64,000 bases of DNA, taken from assembly GCF_003634095.1 (NCBI RefSeq), contig NZ_RBIR01000003.1, forward strand, positions 186,001-250,000, read 5' to 3'. This DNA is from Arthrobacter oryzae. Its GTDB lineage: Bacteria; Actinomycetota; Actinomycetes; Actinomycetales; Micrococcaceae. Each line of letters opens with the position of its first letter. Positions within the stretch are counted from its first letter, which is position 1. The notes under the pieces are model-generated. The model saw only the letters and a list, made by a program, of their open reading frames with translations, was not told the DNA's origin and searched no databases. A program made the translations under genes and the position numbers. This document shows, piece by piece, positions 33,207-42,974 of the stretch.

Positions 33207-35327
33207 TCAGAGTCCCAGTTCGTCAGGGACGGGAATGTCCTTGTCCAGCAGGTTCCTGGCGAGGAAGTGCTCCACCACCCCGTACCAGACCTTGGCATGC
33301 TGCGGCTGCAGGATCCAGTGGTTCTCGTCCGGGAAGTACAGGAAACGGTGGTCCGTTTCGCCGTTCGCGTCGGCCGCCAGCTGCGACTTGGCGAGCAGCT
33401 CGTACCAAAGCCGCAGCCCCTCGCCGATCGGCACGCGGTAGTCCTTGTCGCCGTGGATGACCAGCATGGGAGTGCGGATGTTCTCCACGTGCAGATGCGG
33501 CGAGTTCTCCAGCGCCATCTCGGCCGTCATCTCCTTGAGCCAGTACTGCGCGGCGTCCGTGGTGGGCCCGAACTGGTCCAGGGCCCAAAGGCTGGCATGC
33601 GTGACGATTGCCTTGAAGCGATCCGTGTGGCCGGCCACCCAGTTGGCCATGTAGCCGCCGAAGGAGCCGCCCATGGCCGCCGTGCGCGTCTCGTCGATGT
33701 CCGGCCGCTGCACCACCGCGTCGGTGATGGCCATCAGGTCGGTGAACGGAGCCTTGCCCCATTCCCCCCACCCCCGCTGGATGTGGTCCTGGCCGTAGCC
33801 GGTGGACAGGGCAGGGTCCGGCAGCAGCACGGCATAGCCGCGGGCCACCAGCAGCCACGGGTTCCAGCGCCAGGTCCAGGCGTTCCAGGAACCCAGGGGC
33901 CCGCCGTGGATCCAAAGCAGCAGGGGCGCCGGGCTCGCCGCGGAAGCACCGTCCGGGAGAGCCAGGTACGCCGGCACCCGGGTGCCGTCGGCCGCCGTCG
34001 TCTCCACGCGCTCGAGCGTCCCCTTGTACTGCGGGCGCTCGGCCGGCGCGGGCAGGCGGACGGTTCCGCCGCCGCCAAGGTCGATCCGCACCGGTTCGGC
34101 AGGGAATTCGTAGGAGCTGCGCAGGGCGTAGGCGCTGCGCCCGTCCGGTGCGACGACGACGTCGCTGTACGCGGCGGCGTCGTCCGTCAGGCGGGTGACC
34201 TGGGCCGTCCCGCCGGGTTCTACCGCCACGGCGATCCGGAAGACCGGCGATGCGCCGTCCTCGTCGGCGGTGACAAGCACCGCAGAGCCGTCCGGCAGCC
34301 AGGCGGCGGGGTGGGCCCAGCGGTCCCAGTCGTGGGCAAGCGGCGTCAGCGCACCTTCGCCGGCCGGGGCAGTGACGTCAAGAAGGTGGAGTTTGATCTG
34401 CGGGGCCACTAACGGTGTGGTGTCGCTTTCGCTTGCCACTACCAGGCTCCTGTTGTCCGGGCTGACCGGGCCCGGGAAATAGCTCATGCCCTCCGTGTCC
34501 AGCAGCACCGTGCGGGTTCCGGTGGCGACGTCGATGGCAACCAGCACGGAGCGTGAATCCGCATTCGCCAGCGGCTTGGTGAGGCTGCTGTAAATCGTCC
34601 TGCCGTCGGGGCTGATCACTGACGTGGCATCCCTGAGCCTGTCGCCGGCGTCGGGGGTCAGGTTGCGGAGCCTGCGTGGCGGCGCGGCGTCGACCGTCGT
34701 CGGCTTTGCGCCCTCCGGCTGCTCTCCGGGTTCGACGGCGAACAGCCGCGGCTGCGCCGGCCCGAGGTCTGCGTCCCAGTACCGGACGGGATAGCCGCTG
34801 TGCAGGATGGCTGCGACCTTGTTTTCTTTGCGTGCCTTGCGGCGTTCCTCGTCATTGTCCTCGTCCGTGGAGCCGGCCAGGACAGCCGCGTTCACCACCA
34901 GGGCATCGGCGTCCTTGGCGGCCAGGACGCCATTGACGCCGCCGGCGCGGGACAGCACCACCCGGGCTTCGCCGGCGCCGGGCGGGAGCATCCAGAGGGC
35001 ATTGACGGGGTCCGCGTCGGGGCTGTCCGGATCGGGGCGGGCGGACGTGAAGTAGAGATCGCCGTTGGCCGCGAACACCGCACCCGCCTCCCCCTTGGCG
35101 CTGCGCGTGATCCTGCGGGCCTGCCTGGCCCCGCCGGGGTCCACCTCCCAGAGGGCGGTGCAGTATTCGGTGCCCTTGGCGCTGAGCGTCGCCACAGAGG
35201 TGACCAGCCGCGTGCCGTCGGGGCTCAGCGCCAGACCGCTCACCCTGGGGACTGCGAGGTAGTGGTCCAGATCGTGGAAGGGGGTCTCGGGTTGTTCACT
35301 CAGGATCGCTGAGTCCTTGGCAGCCAT
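33207..35327 (-). CDS. S9-family prolyl oligopeptidase-like peptidase
   Basis: A 706-residue serine peptidase. The N-terminal 430 residues have WD40/propeller-like repeats (GLALSPDGTRLVTSVA, SPDGRTIYSSL, SPDNRSLVVAS). The C-terminal alpha/beta hydrolase carries the nucleophile in GGSFGGYMANWVAG, the Asp in HGDKDYRVPIGEG and the His in PDENHWIL. No signal peptide, so cytoplasmic; acylaminoacyl-peptidase or dipeptidyl-peptidase type. The ATG at 35327 is preferred to a GTG 15 bases earlier. Confidence 0.93.
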   Translation of the reverse strand: MAAKDSAILSEQPETPFHDLDHYLAVPRVSGLALSPDGTRLVTSVATLSAKGTEYCTALWEVDPGGARQARRITRSAKGEAGAVFAANGDLYFTSARPDPDSPDADPVNALWMLPPGAGEARVVLSRAGGVNGVLAAKDADALVVNAAVLAGSTDEDNDEERRKARKENKVAAILHSGYPVRYWDADLGPAQPRLFAVEPGEQPEGAKPTTVDAAPPRRLRNLTPDAGDRLRDATSVISPDGRTIYSSLTKPLANADSRSVLVAIDVATGTRTVLLDTEGMSYFPGPVSPDNRSLVVASESDTTPLVAPQIKLHLLDVTAPAGEGALTPLAHDWDRWAHPAAWLPDGSAVLVTADEDGASPVFRIAVAVEPGGTAQVTRLTDDAAAYSDVVVAPDGRSAYALRSSYEFPAEPVRIDLGGGGTVRLPAPAERPQYKGTLERVETTAADGTRVPAYLALPDGASAASPAPLLLWIHGGPLGSWNAWTWRWNPWLLVARGYAVLLPDPALSTGYGQDHIQRGWGEWGKAPFTDLMAITDAVVQRPDIDETRTAAMGGSFGGYMANWVAGHTDRFKAIVTHASLWALDQFGPTTDAAQYWLKEMTAEMALENSPHLHVENIRTPMLVIHGDKDYRVPIGEGLRLWYELLAKSQLAADANGETDHRFLYFPDENHWILQPQHAKVWYGVVEHFLARNLLDKDIPVPDELGL

Positions 35328-35488
35328 GCACCGATTCAACACCGTATGTGGCCCCGATCACAAAACGTTCTCTAAGAGTGAAACGATACTTTCAGACCAT
35401 CCCGGTTCCCGGCCGGGCGACACGAGGCCGGACCGTCCGGCGGGCCGGATCGCAGCATCCTTTCAGGGGGAGTTGGCATGATAGCTCC

Positions 35489-35935
35489 ATGAACCCTGAA
35501 AAGTCCCTGCCCAGACGCTCAATGCTGCTCGGCGCGGCAGCCGCCGCCGGCGGCGCCATCGCCCTGTCGGCCTGCGCCGCCTCACCCTCAGACACCTCGA
35601 CCGCCCCGGCGGCCGCCGGCGCTTCAGCGCCGGCCGGCACCCCCGTCCGGATCGGCAAGCTCAGCGAGGTCAAGGTGGGCGACACCGCCACCGGAAATGC
35701 CAACGGGAAGACTGTCGTCATTTTCCGGCCCTCGGACAAGAAGGTCCTGGCCTATGACGCGACATGCACGCACGCCGGCTGCCCGGTGGCCCCGGCCGGC
35801 CAGGGCTTCACCTGCCCGTGCCACGGCTCCACATTCAAGGGATCCGACGGCAGCGTCATCACCGGGCCGGCCCGCAGCCCCCTCGCGCCCCTGACCGCAG
35901 CCATCGACGGGGAATGGATCACCGTCACGGCCTAG
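35489..35935 (+). CDS. Rieske 2Fe-2S lipoprotein with Tat signal
   Basis: A 148-residue exported protein. PRRSMLLGAAAAAGG is a twin-arginine signal, followed by a lipobox LSAC with Cys29. The Rieske cluster ligands are Cys93 and His95 (ATCTHAGC) and Cys109 and His112 (CPCHGS), with Cys98 and Cys111 placed for the usual disulfide. Such small Rieske lipoproteins are common in actinobacteria; the redox partner is unknown and no cytochrome gene is adjacent. The ATG at 35489 was chosen because it starts the signal peptide. Confidence 0.92.
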   Translation: MNPEKSLPRRSMLLGAAAAAGGAIALSACAASPSDTSTAPAAAGASAPAGTPVRIGKLSEVKVGDTATGNANGKTVVIFRPSDKKVLAYDATCTHAGCPVAPAGQGFTCPCHGSTFKGSDGSVITGPARSPLAPLTAAIDGEWITVTA

Positions 35936-35958
35936 GATCCGCCGCCCCACCGGCACGC

Positions 35959-36003
35959 CAAAAGGCCCCGCCCGCTCCCTTTCGGAAGCGGACGGGGCCT
36001 TGG
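35959..36003. terminator. Bidirectional terminator between Rieske gene and clpC
   Basis: AAGGCCCCG and CGGGGCCTT, with further pairing inside (CCGCT with AGCGG), form a long GC hairpin between the convergent genes, with A- and T-rich edges. Confidence 0.8.
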
Positions 36004-36013
36004 CATTGCGTGT

Positions 36014-38506
36014 TTAGACGCTCGGAGCGATCTCCGGGATGCGCGGCTTGGCGTTGCCGGCGAAGGTGAACTTCGCGTTGTCGCCTTCACCCTCGACGTC
36101 CACCACCACGATGTCGCCGGAGTGCAGCTCACCGAAGAGGATCTTCTCGGAGAGCTGGTCCTCGATCTCGCGCTGGATGGTCCGGCGCAACGGCCGGGCA
36201 CCCATCGCGGGGTCGTAGCCGCGGGTTGCCAGGAGGACCTTGGCCGCGGCCGTGAGCTCGATGCCCATGTCCTTGTCCTTGAGGCGCTTCTCCAGCCGTC
36301 CAACGAACATGTCCACGATCTCGATGATCTCGTCCTGGGTCAGCTGCGGGAAGACCACAACGTCGTCAACACGGTTCAGGAACTCGGGGCGGAAGTGCTG
36401 CTTGAGCTCCTCCGTGACGCGGGCGCGCATCCGGTTGTAGCCGGTCTGCGTGTCCGTGCCCGACTGGAAGCCGGTGGCAACGCTCTTAGAGATGTCCCGG
36501 GTACCAAGGTTGGTGGTCATGATGATCACGGTGTTCTTGAAGTCCACCACGCGGCCCTGGGAGTCGGTCAGGCGGCCGTCTTCCAGGATCTGCAGCAGCG
36601 AGTTGAAGAGATCGGCGTGCGCCTTCTCCACTTCGTCGAACAGGACCACGGAGAACGGACGACGGCGGACCTTTTCGGTCAGCTGCCCGCCCTCCTCATA
36701 GCCCACGTAGCCCGGAGGGGCACCGAAGAGCCTGGACACTGTGTGCTTCTCCGAGTACTCGGACATGTCCAGCGTGATCAGGGCGTCCTCTTCGCCGAAG
36801 AGGAACTCGGCCAGGGCCTTCGCGAGCTCGGTCTTGCCGACGCCGGTGGGGCCGGCGAAGATGAACGAACCGCCCGGACGCTTGGGGTCCTTCAGGCCTG
36901 CACGGGTGCGGCGGATCGCCTGGGACAGGGACCTGATGGCCTCGTCCTGGCCGACGACGCGCTTGTGCAGCTCGTCTTCCATCTTCAGCAGTCGCGAGGA
37001 CTCCTCCTCGGTCAGCTTGAAGACCGGGATGCCGGTGGAGTTCGCCAGCACTTCGGCGATGAGATCCTCATCCACCTCGGAGATGTCGTCCATGCCGCCG
37101 GTCTTCCACTGGCGTTCCTTCTCGGCGCGCTCGGCAATGAGCTTCTGCTCCTTGTCGCGCAGCGAGGCGGCACCTTCGAAGTCCTGCGCGTCAATCGCGG
37201 ATTCCTTCTCCAGCTTCATGGCGGCGATCTTCTCGTCCATGACCTTGAGTTCCGGCGGGGCGGTCATCCGGCGGATGCGCAGCCGCGCGCCGGCCTCATC
37301 GATCAGGTCGATCGCCTTGTCCGGCAGGAAGCGGTCCGAGATGTAGCGTTCGGACAGGCTGGCCGCCGAGGCGAGGGCGCCGTCGGTGATGGTGACCCGG
37401 TGGTGCGCCTCGTAGCGGTCGCGGAGGCCCTTGAGGATCTCAATCGCGTGCGCGACGGAGGGCTCCTTGACCTGGATCGGCTGGAAGCGGCGTTCCAGGG
37501 CAGCATCCTTCTCGATGTGCTTGCGGTACTCGTCCAGCGTGGTGGCACCGATAGTCTGCAGCTCGCCGCGGGCCAGCATGGGCTTCAGGATCGAAGCCGC
37601 ATCGATGGCGCCCTCAGCGGCACCGGCACCCACCAGGGTGTGGATTTCATCGATGAACAAGATGATGTCGCCGCGGGTGCGGATCTCCTTCAGGACCTTC
37701 TTCAGGCGCTCCTCGAAGTCACCGCGGTAGCGGGAGCCGGCCACGAGGGACCCCAGGTCCAGCGTGTACAGCTGCTTGTCCTTGATGGTCTCCGGGACAT
37801 CGCCGCGAACGATCGCCTGGGCCAGGCCCTCGACGACGGCGGTCTTGCCGACGCCGGGCTCGCCAATCAGCACCGGGTTGTTCTTGGTGCGGCGGGAAAG
37901 GACCTGCATGACGCGTTCCATTTCCGACTCACGCCCAATCACGGGATCCAGCTTGTTCTCCCGGGCAGCCTGGGTCAGGTTGCGGCCGAACTGGTCCAGG
38001 ACGACGGAACCGGCGGGGGTTCCCTCGGCCTGGCCGGGGCCGACGCCGGCGCCCGAGCTTTCCTTGCCCTGGTAGCCCGAAAGCAGCTGGATGACCTGCT
38101 GGCGGACCCGGTTGAGGTCGGCGCCGAGCTTGACCAGCACCTGGGCGGCCACGCCCTCACCCTCACGGATGAGGCCGAGGAGGATGTGCTCGGTGCCGAT
38201 GTAGTTGTGGCCCAGCTGCAGGGCCTCGCGCAGCGAGAGTTCCAGCACCTTCTTGGCGCGCGGGGTGAAGGGGATGTGGCCGGACGGGGCCTGCTGGCCC
38301 TGCCCGATGATCTCCTGCACCTGCTCGCGGACACCGTCGAGCGAAATGCTCAAGGATTCAAGGGCTTTGGCAGCAACACCTTCTCCCTCATGGATCAGAC
38401 CCAAGAGGATGTGTTCGGTACCAATGTAATTGTGGTTCAGCATGCGTGCCTCTTCTTGGGCAAGCACAACTACGCGACGGGCACGGTCCGTAAATCGCTC
38501 AAACAT
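36014..38506 (-). CDS. clpC: AAA+ protease unfoldase ClpC
   Basis: An 830-residue class I Clp ATPase that feeds ClpP. Two Clp_N repeats fill residues 1-150; AAA domain 1 has Walker [16 protein letters not shown]; a UVR motif ([21 protein letters not shown]) lies in the middle region around residue 430; AAA domain 2 has [20 protein letters not shown] and DEVEKAH. The ATG at 38506 is preceded by AGGAG. Monocistronic by position; lsr2 lies upstream with a hairpin between them. Probably essential, as in other actinobacteria. Confidence 0.97.
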   Translation of the reverse strand: MFERFTDRARRVVVLAQEEARMLNHNYIGTEHILLGLIHEGEGVAAKALESLSISLDGVREQVQEIIGQGQQAPSGHIPFTPRAKKVLELSLREALQLGHNYIGTEHILLGLIREGEGVAAQVLVKLGADLNRVRQQVIQLLSGYQGKESSGAGVGPGQAEGTPAGSVVLDQFGRNLTQAARENKLDPVIGRESEMERVMQVLSRRTKNNPVLIGEPGVGKTAVVEGLAQAIVRGDVPETIKDKQLYTLDLGSLVAGSRYRGDFEERLKKVLKEIRTRGDIILFIDEIHTLVGAGAAEGAIDAASILKPMLARGELQTIGATTLDEYRKHIEKDAALERRFQPIQVKEPSVAHAIEILKGLRDRYEAHHRVTITDGALASAASLSERYISDRFLPDKAIDLIDEAGARLRIRRMTAPPELKVMDEKIAAMKLEKESAIDAQDFEGAASLRDKEQKLIAERAEKERQWKTGGMDDISEVDEDLIAEVLANSTGIPVFKLTEEESSRLLKMEDELHKRVVGQDEAIRSLSQAIRRTRAGLKDPKRPGGSFIFAGPTGVGKTELAKALAEFLFGEEDALITLDMSEYSEKHTVSRLFGAPPGYVGYEEGGQLTEKVRRRPFSVVLFDEVEKAHADLFNSLLQILEDGRLTDSQGRVVDFKNTVIIMTTNLGTRDISKSVATGFQSGTDTQTGYNRMRARVTEELKQHFRPEFLNRVDDVVVFPQLTQDEIIEIVDMFVGRLEKRLKDKDMGIELTAAAKVLLATRGYDPAMGARPLRRTIQREIEDQLSEKILFGELHSGDIVVVDVEGEGDNAKFTFAGNAKPRIPEIAPSV

Positions 38507-38900
38507 TTCGCCACACTCCTAGCTACGACGTACTTTGATGCTACGTGGCCGGGTTCCAGATTTGGGGCTTGTTCGCCACAGGGGAAACCCGGGGGTTGCG
38601 CATCCCGCCCCGATGCCCTTCCGAGCCCGCCCGCCGCCGGCCGGGAACCCGGGCGGGAACCGGTGCCGAGCCTGGCACCAGGGACCTGCCGCAGCCCGGG
38701 CGCCGCCGGAGGGACAACATCCCGCCAGGGCAGTGCGCGGCACCCACGGCCGGGGCGGGGTGATGGCGGCATGCGGCCGCGATGTGCCGGCGGCCTGCGC
38801 ACGGCACACCAATGCCCCCGACACATAGCGGGGGCATTGGTAATTGACGGTGAAACTTGATGCAGGCTTTGACTGCCGCTTGACGCAGGGCCGAACTACC
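38507..38900. other. Non-coding region between clpC and lsr2
   Basis: 394 bases, very GC-rich in the middle (38570-38770), presumably carrying the clpC promoter. The only structure noticed is the 12-base inverted repeat at 38808-38841. ORFs here do not look like protein. Confidence 0.55.
38808..38841. terminator. Hairpin downstream of lsr2
   Basis: ACCAATGCCCCC (38808-38819) and GGGGGCATTGGT (38830-38841) form a perfect 12-pair stem with a 10-base loop, 60 bases beyond the lsr2 stop. No T-run follows on the minus strand, so it is either a terminator lacking a T-tract or a processing signal. Confidence 0.55.
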
Positions 38901-39227
38901 CTAGGAATTCGCCTTTTGGTATGCTTCCTGAATTTCAGCCTGGATACGTCCGCGGCTGTTTACCGCGTAGCCGTTGTCCCGCGCCCACTGACGGATCTGG
39001 GCAGAGTCCTGATTCCGTCCGCTGGAAATTTTGGTGCGCGTGGCGCGTCCACTTGACGTCTTGCGTGCGTGCCCCACAAATCGCTCCAAAGCGGAACGCA
39101 GTTCTGAAGCATTGCCCGACGACAGGTCTATTTCATAGCTCACGCCGTCCAGGCCAAACCGGACAGTTTCGTCCGCGGATCCCCCATCCAGATCATCAAC
39201 GAGGATGATTTTTACTTTCTGTGCCAT
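38901..39227 (-). CDS. lsr2: Nucleoid-associated protein Lsr2
   Basis: A 108-residue H-NS-like xenogeneic silencer. The N-terminal oligomerisation domain is MAQKVKIILVDDLDGG with VRFGLDGVSYEIDLS; the C-terminal AT-hook-like DNA-binding domain contains RQWARDNGYAVNSRGRIQ with the RGR minor-groove motif. The frame is open to 39245, but the ATG at 39227 matches the conserved N terminus. It has its own predicted promoter at 39285-39314, although lysS and a small membrane gene lie just upstream in the same direction. Confidence 0.97.
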   Translation of the reverse strand: MAQKVKIILVDDLDGGSADETVRFGLDGVSYEIDLSSGNASELRSALERFVGHARKTSSGRATRTKISSGRNQDSAQIRQWARDNGYAVNSRGRIQAEIQEAYQKANS

Positions 39228-39284
39228 AAATGACTCTCTTTCCAAAAGGACGAGGATTTAGAAAAGCAGGATGTATCTGTAAAA

Positions 39285-39314
39285 AGTATCCTCCGGGTTA
39301 CAGCAGGGAGTCAA
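39285..39314 (-). promoter_or_regulatory. Predicted lsr2 promoter
   Basis: On the minus strand TTGACT (39309-39314) and GATACT (39285-39290) are spaced by 18 bases, a good match to housekeeping sigma-factor elements. The start would fall near 39278, giving a leader of about 50 bases. Confidence 0.55.
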
Positions 39315-39383
39315 AGCGTAAAACTCTGGTCAAAGGAAACCCGCCGGCAGTAATAGGCGGCTATTACTTCTCCTGGCAGGGAA

Positions 39384-39566
39384 TTACCCCGCGACCGGTC
39401 CGGAATCCTGCTCGGGGGTTTGAGTTCCCGCTCGAGCGTCCGCCTCGGCTTGTGCGCGTGCTTCCGCCTGACGTTCTGATTTGTCCGCATTGAATATGGA
39501 TTTCATGGCAAACCAGAAAAGCAGGCCCACCACGATGGGGGGCAGCAATACGGCGATGTAGTCCAT
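39384..39566 (-). CDS. Small single-pass membrane protein
   Basis: 60 residues: one N-terminal membrane helix (MDYIAVLLPPIVVGLLFWFAM) and a charged, Ala/Glu/Gln-rich cytoplasmic tail (SERQAEARAQAEADARAG). The ATG lies two bases after the lysS stop, with GAAGGA in front, so it is cotranslated with lysS. A lysS-small membrane protein-lsr2 order is seen. I do not know the function; the tail composition suggests a helix or coiled coil. Confidence 0.8.
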   Translation of the reverse strand: MDYIAVLLPPIVVGLLFWFAMKSIFNADKSERQAEARAQAEADARAGTQTPEQDSGPVAG

Positions 39567-39568
39567 GC

Positions 39569-41101
39569 TCAGTGTCCTTCGGGCTTCAGCAGCGGGAAGA
39601 GGATCGTTTCGCGGATGCCGACGCCGGTGAAGAGCATGACGAGGCGGTCGATGCCCAGGCCGATCCCGCCCATGGGCGGCGCGCCGTATTCAAGCGCACG
39701 GAGGAAGTCTTCATCCAGCTGCATGGCCTCCACATCACCGGCGGCGGAGCGGCGGGACTGCTCGGTGAGGCGTTCGCGCTGGATCACCGGGTCGATCAGT
39801 TCCGAGAACGCCGTGCCGCGCTCCATGCCGCCGATGATCAGGTCCCAGGCCTCGATCAGGCGGCCGTCCGTGCGGTGCTGGCGGGCCAGCGGCTGGGCGG
39901 ACGGCGGATAGTCGTAGACGAACGTGGGGTTGAGCAGCGTGGGCTCGACCAGCTCGCCGAAGAGCTCGACGACGAGCTTCTCGGCCTCCCAGCCGGCGTC
40001 GACCTTGACCTCGTGCTTGGCCGCCAGTTCCAACAGGTCCGCCACCGGAGTGTCGGGGGTGACTTCCTGGCCTACGAATTCGGAGAGCCCGGGGTAGACC
40101 GCCATCCAGGCCCAGTCGCCGTCGAGGTTGATCTCCCCCGCCTCGGTCTGCAGGACCCGGCCCACGCCGGCGGCGTCGGCCGCGTCCAGGATGATCTCCT
40201 TGATCCGGTCCGCCATGACGAACTGGTCCGCCCACGCCTCGTAGGACTCCAAAGTGGTGAACTCCGGGCTGTGTGTGGAGTCCACGCCTTCGTTGCGGAA
40301 GACCCGGCCCATGTCATAGACACGGTCGATCCCGCCGACCACGGTGCGCTTGAGGTAGAGCTCGGTGGCGATGCGCAGCGTCATCTTCTGGTCGAAGGCG
40401 TTCATGTGCGTCTCGAAGGGGCGGGCCGTGGCACCGCCGTGAACCAGCTGCAGCATGGGTGTTTCCACCTCGACGTAGCCCTGGCGGTGCAGGGTCTCGC
40501 GGATGGAGCGGGTGATCGCGGCGCGGGTGTAGACCATCTCGCGGGCTTCGTCGCGGACGATGAGGTCCACGTAGCGCTGGCGGACGCGGGTTTCCTCGTT
40601 GAGCCCGGCGTGCAGCACGGGCAGCGGGCGCAGCGCCTTCGAGGCCATGGTCCAGGAGTCGGCCATGACGGACAGCTCGCCACGGCGGGAGGAGATGACC
40701 TCGCCGGTGATGAAGACGTGGTCGCCCAGGTCCACGAGGGACTTCCATTCGGCGAGCGCTTCCTCACCGATGTTGGCCAGGCTCAGCATGACCTGCAGCC
40801 GGACGGCTTTGCCGTCCAGGCCGCCCTCCTGGAGGGTGGCGAAGCAGAGCTTGCCCGTGTTGCGGATGAACACAATGCGTCCGGTCACGCCCACGACGTC
40901 GCCCGTGGTTTCGTCGGGCTGGAGGTGGGCGTATTTCTCGCGGATTTCCGTGAGCGAGTTGGTCCGTTCAACACCCACCGGATAAGCCTCGACGCCGCGT
41001 TCGATCAGCTTGGCGCGCTTCTCCATGCGGATGCGCGTCTGTTCGCTGGCGTCGTGCGGCTCGGCGGCGTTGATCGGGGCGGGGGTGTTTTGGGAAGTCA
41101 C
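39569..41101 (-). CDS. lysS: Lysyl-tRNA synthetase (class II)
   Basis: A 510-residue LysRS. The N-terminal OB-fold for anticodon binding covers residues about 60-170 (GDVVGVTGRIVFIRNTGKLCFATL); class II motif 2 is GRVFRNEGVDSTHSPEFTTLESY and motif 3 is GIGLGIDRLVMLFTG. The open frame reaches 41374, but the GTG at 41101 with GGGGATT upstream yields the usual N terminus (TSQNTPAPINAAEPH). First gene of a run with the small membrane protein and lsr2. Confidence 0.96.
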   Translation of the reverse strand: MTSQNTPAPINAAEPHDASEQTRIRMEKRAKLIERGVEAYPVGVERTNSLTEIREKYAHLQPDETTGDVVGVTGRIVFIRNTGKLCFATLQEGGLDGKAVRLQVMLSLANIGEEALAEWKSLVDLGDHVFITGEVISSRRGELSVMADSWTMASKALRPLPVLHAGLNEETRVRQRYVDLIVRDEAREMVYTRAAITRSIRETLHRQGYVEVETPMLQLVHGGATARPFETHMNAFDQKMTLRIATELYLKRTVVGGIDRVYDMGRVFRNEGVDSTHSPEFTTLESYEAWADQFVMADRIKEIILDAADAAGVGRVLQTEAGEINLDGDWAWMAVYPGLSEFVGQEVTPDTPVADLLELAAKHEVKVDAGWEAEKLVVELFGELVEPTLLNPTFVYDYPPSAQPLARQHRTDGRLIEAWDLIIGGMERGTAFSELIDPVIQRERLTEQSRRSAAGDVEAMQLDEDFLRALEYGAPPMGGIGLGIDRLVMLFTGVGIRETILFPLLKPEGH

Positions 41102-41207
41102 AATCCCCAAGTTTACCGTCGTTTTATGTGGCGGCTGCTCCCGGGCCGGTTCAGCACGGGCGGCGCCCGGCCTGGCGGGGTGCGGGAATAGACTCAGGGC
41201 TGTGGAG

Positions 41208-42218
41208 ATGTGGACTGTGAGGACCGACGACGGCGAGGGGCACCTTGAGGTGCACACCGTTCGTCCCGGGGCGCCGGGGCCGGGCGGTTCAGCCGCGGCC
41301 GGCGCGGCCGCCCGGGGGCACGGACCGGGCGGGGCGGGATCCGGCGTCGTGATTGTCCATGGGACGCTGGTCACCGATGCGCTCTACCTGGCCTTCGCCC
41401 GAAGGGTCAGCCGGCTGCTGGGCCAGCCGGTGCACTGCTACAACCGGCGGGGGCGCGCCGGCTCATCGCCGCAGCCCGCCGGCTATTCAGCTGCCACCGA
41501 GGTGGCCGATCTGGCGGCCGTCCTCCGCGAGACCGGCGCCAGCGACGTCGTGGCTCACAGCTACGGCGGGTTTGTGGCCCTGCAGGCCGCCCGGAGCGTG
41601 CCGATCCGCAGGATGGTGACCTACGACGCGGCCGTCAGCCTCTCCGGGAACCTCAGCCGGCGCTGGCGCCCCGAACTCGAGAGGTCCGTGGCCGCCGGCA
41701 AGCTCGACGAGGCGTGGGCCCATCTGGTGCAGGGCCTCGAGACGGCCGGCCCGGTTTCCCGGCTGCCTTTGGGCGCGCTGCGGATGCTGAGCATCCTGTC
41801 GGCCCGGACCAGGCTGGGTGCCGAGATGCGGGAACTGCTGCCCACGGCTGTCGCCGAGATGCGCGCCGTGCTGGATGCCGACGCGGAAGTCTCCGATTTC
41901 GCCGCCATCACCACCCCCACGCTCATGCTCAGCGGCGGCTGGAGCCCTGCCTATTTCGCCGAGACGGGCCGCCAACTCGCCGTTGCCGTCCCCGCGCTCA
42001 CCTTCGCGGTGGTCCCCGGGCAGCTCCACGAAGGCCCCATCCGCCCCGGAACCCGGCTGGCCGTCAGGACGGCACGGTTCCTCCTCGGCGGCCCCGACGC
42101 CGCGTCCCCTGCCCCCACTCGCGGCAGCGGCCGCACTGCCGGCAGCGCTGCCCGGGGCCTGCCGGGCATCTCCGGGCGCGCCCCGGCCCGACTGCGCAGG
42201 CCCGGGCCCGGCCTCTGA
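41208..42218 (+). CDS. Alpha/beta hydrolase (first of a paralogous pair)
   Basis: A 336-residue alpha/beta hydrolase. The nucleophile elbow is VVAHSYGGFVAL, the oxyanion region VIVHGTLVTDALY, and the likely catalytic His is in PGQLHEGPIRPG. The segment NRRGRAGSSPQP and several later blocks match the hydrolase at 42975 almost motif for motif, so the two are duplicates. A C-terminal Pro/Ala/Arg tail of about 40 residues is low-complexity. The start is ATG 41208 or GTG 41202. Substrate unknown; tdk follows after about 70 bases. Confidence 0.85.
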   Translation: MWTVRTDDGEGHLEVHTVRPGAPGPGGSAAAGAAARGHGPGGAGSGVVIVHGTLVTDALYLAFARRVSRLLGQPVHCYNRRGRAGSSPQPAGYSAATEVADLAAVLRETGASDVVAHSYGGFVALQAARSVPIRRMVTYDAAVSLSGNLSRRWRPELERSVAAGKLDEAWAHLVQGLETAGPVSRLPLGALRMLSILSARTRLGAEMRELLPTAVAEMRAVLDADAEVSDFAAITTPTLMLSGGWSPAYFAETGRQLAVAVPALTFAVVPGQLHEGPIRPGTRLAVRTARFLLGGPDAASPAPTRGSGRTAGSAARGLPGISGRAPARLRRPGPGL

Positions 42219-42287
42219 CGGACCGCTGACGGACCGTTGACCCGGCCTGCGGCTAGAATCGGGGGCGACCCTTTCGAAAGGACCCCC

Positions 42288-42914
42288 TTGGCCAAGCTCT
42301 ATTTCCGCTACGGCGCCATGAACTCCGGCAAGTCGACGGGGCTGCTGCAGGCGGCGTTCAACTATGAGGAACGCGGACAGCGGGTCCTGATTGCCAAGCC
42401 GGACGTCGACACCAAAGGCGACGCCGACGTCGTCTCCCGCCTTGGCATGACCCGGTCCGTGGACTTCCTGATCCCCGCCGGCGCGTCGGCCCGCAAACTC
42501 TTCACCGCCCAGGCCCACGGCGACGACCCCAATGCCCTGCTCCAGCACGTGGACACCCCGCCGGTGGCCTGCCTGCTGGTGGACGAGGCGCAGTTCCTGG
42601 AGCCGGAGCAGGTGGATGACCTGTTCCGCATCGCCATCCTGGACAATGTCCCCGTGCTGGCGTACGGAATCCGCACCGATTTCCGGACCCGCGCCTTCCC
42701 GGGTTCCCTGCGGCTCCTGGAGATCGCGCACACGCTCGAGGAGCTCAAGACCATCTGCCGCTGCGGACGCAAGGCCATCTTCAACACCCGGCGGGTCGGG
42801 GACCGCGTGGTGTTCGACGGCGACCAGGTGGCGATCGACGGCCAGGACGTCTGGTACGAGTCGCTCTGCGGCGCCTGCTACCTGGAGGTCTCCGGCGGCC
42901 GGCTGGGCGACTAG
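42288..42914 (+). CDS. tdk: Thymidine kinase
   Basis: A 208-residue type II thymidine kinase (salvage: thymidine to dTMP). The P-loop is FRYGAMNSGKSTGLLQ, the acidic DEAQF motif is CLLVDEAQFL, followed by VPVLAYGIRTDFRTRAFPGS (lasso region), and four zinc ligands are in ICRCGRKA and SLCGACY. A TTG start at 42288 with AAAGGA six bases upstream was chosen because it gives AKLYFRYG directly; the longer frame from 42237 lacks a ribosome site. It sits between the two hydrolase paralogues. Confidence 0.95.
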   Translation: MAKLYFRYGAMNSGKSTGLLQAAFNYEERGQRVLIAKPDVDTKGDADVVSRLGMTRSVDFLIPAGASARKLFTAQAHGDDPNALLQHVDTPPVACLLVDEAQFLEPEQVDDLFRIAILDNVPVLAYGIRTDFRTRAFPGSLRLLEIAHTLEELKTICRCGRKAIFNTRRVGDRVVFDGDQVAIDGQDVWYESLCGACYLEVSGGRLGD

Positions 42915-42974
42915 CACCGGCGACTTGCTGCCCCGTCTACTGCATGGCGGCGCGGGCTCGGCTAGGCTCGGAGC

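Noticed and set aside
36122..38860. 912-residue ORF antisense to clpC
   Set aside because: No recognisable motif; full-length ClpC on the other strand explains the region.
39569..41374. lysS start at 41374
   Set aside because: The extra 91 residues are Pro/Ala/Arg-rich and not like LysRS; GTG 41101 fits the family.
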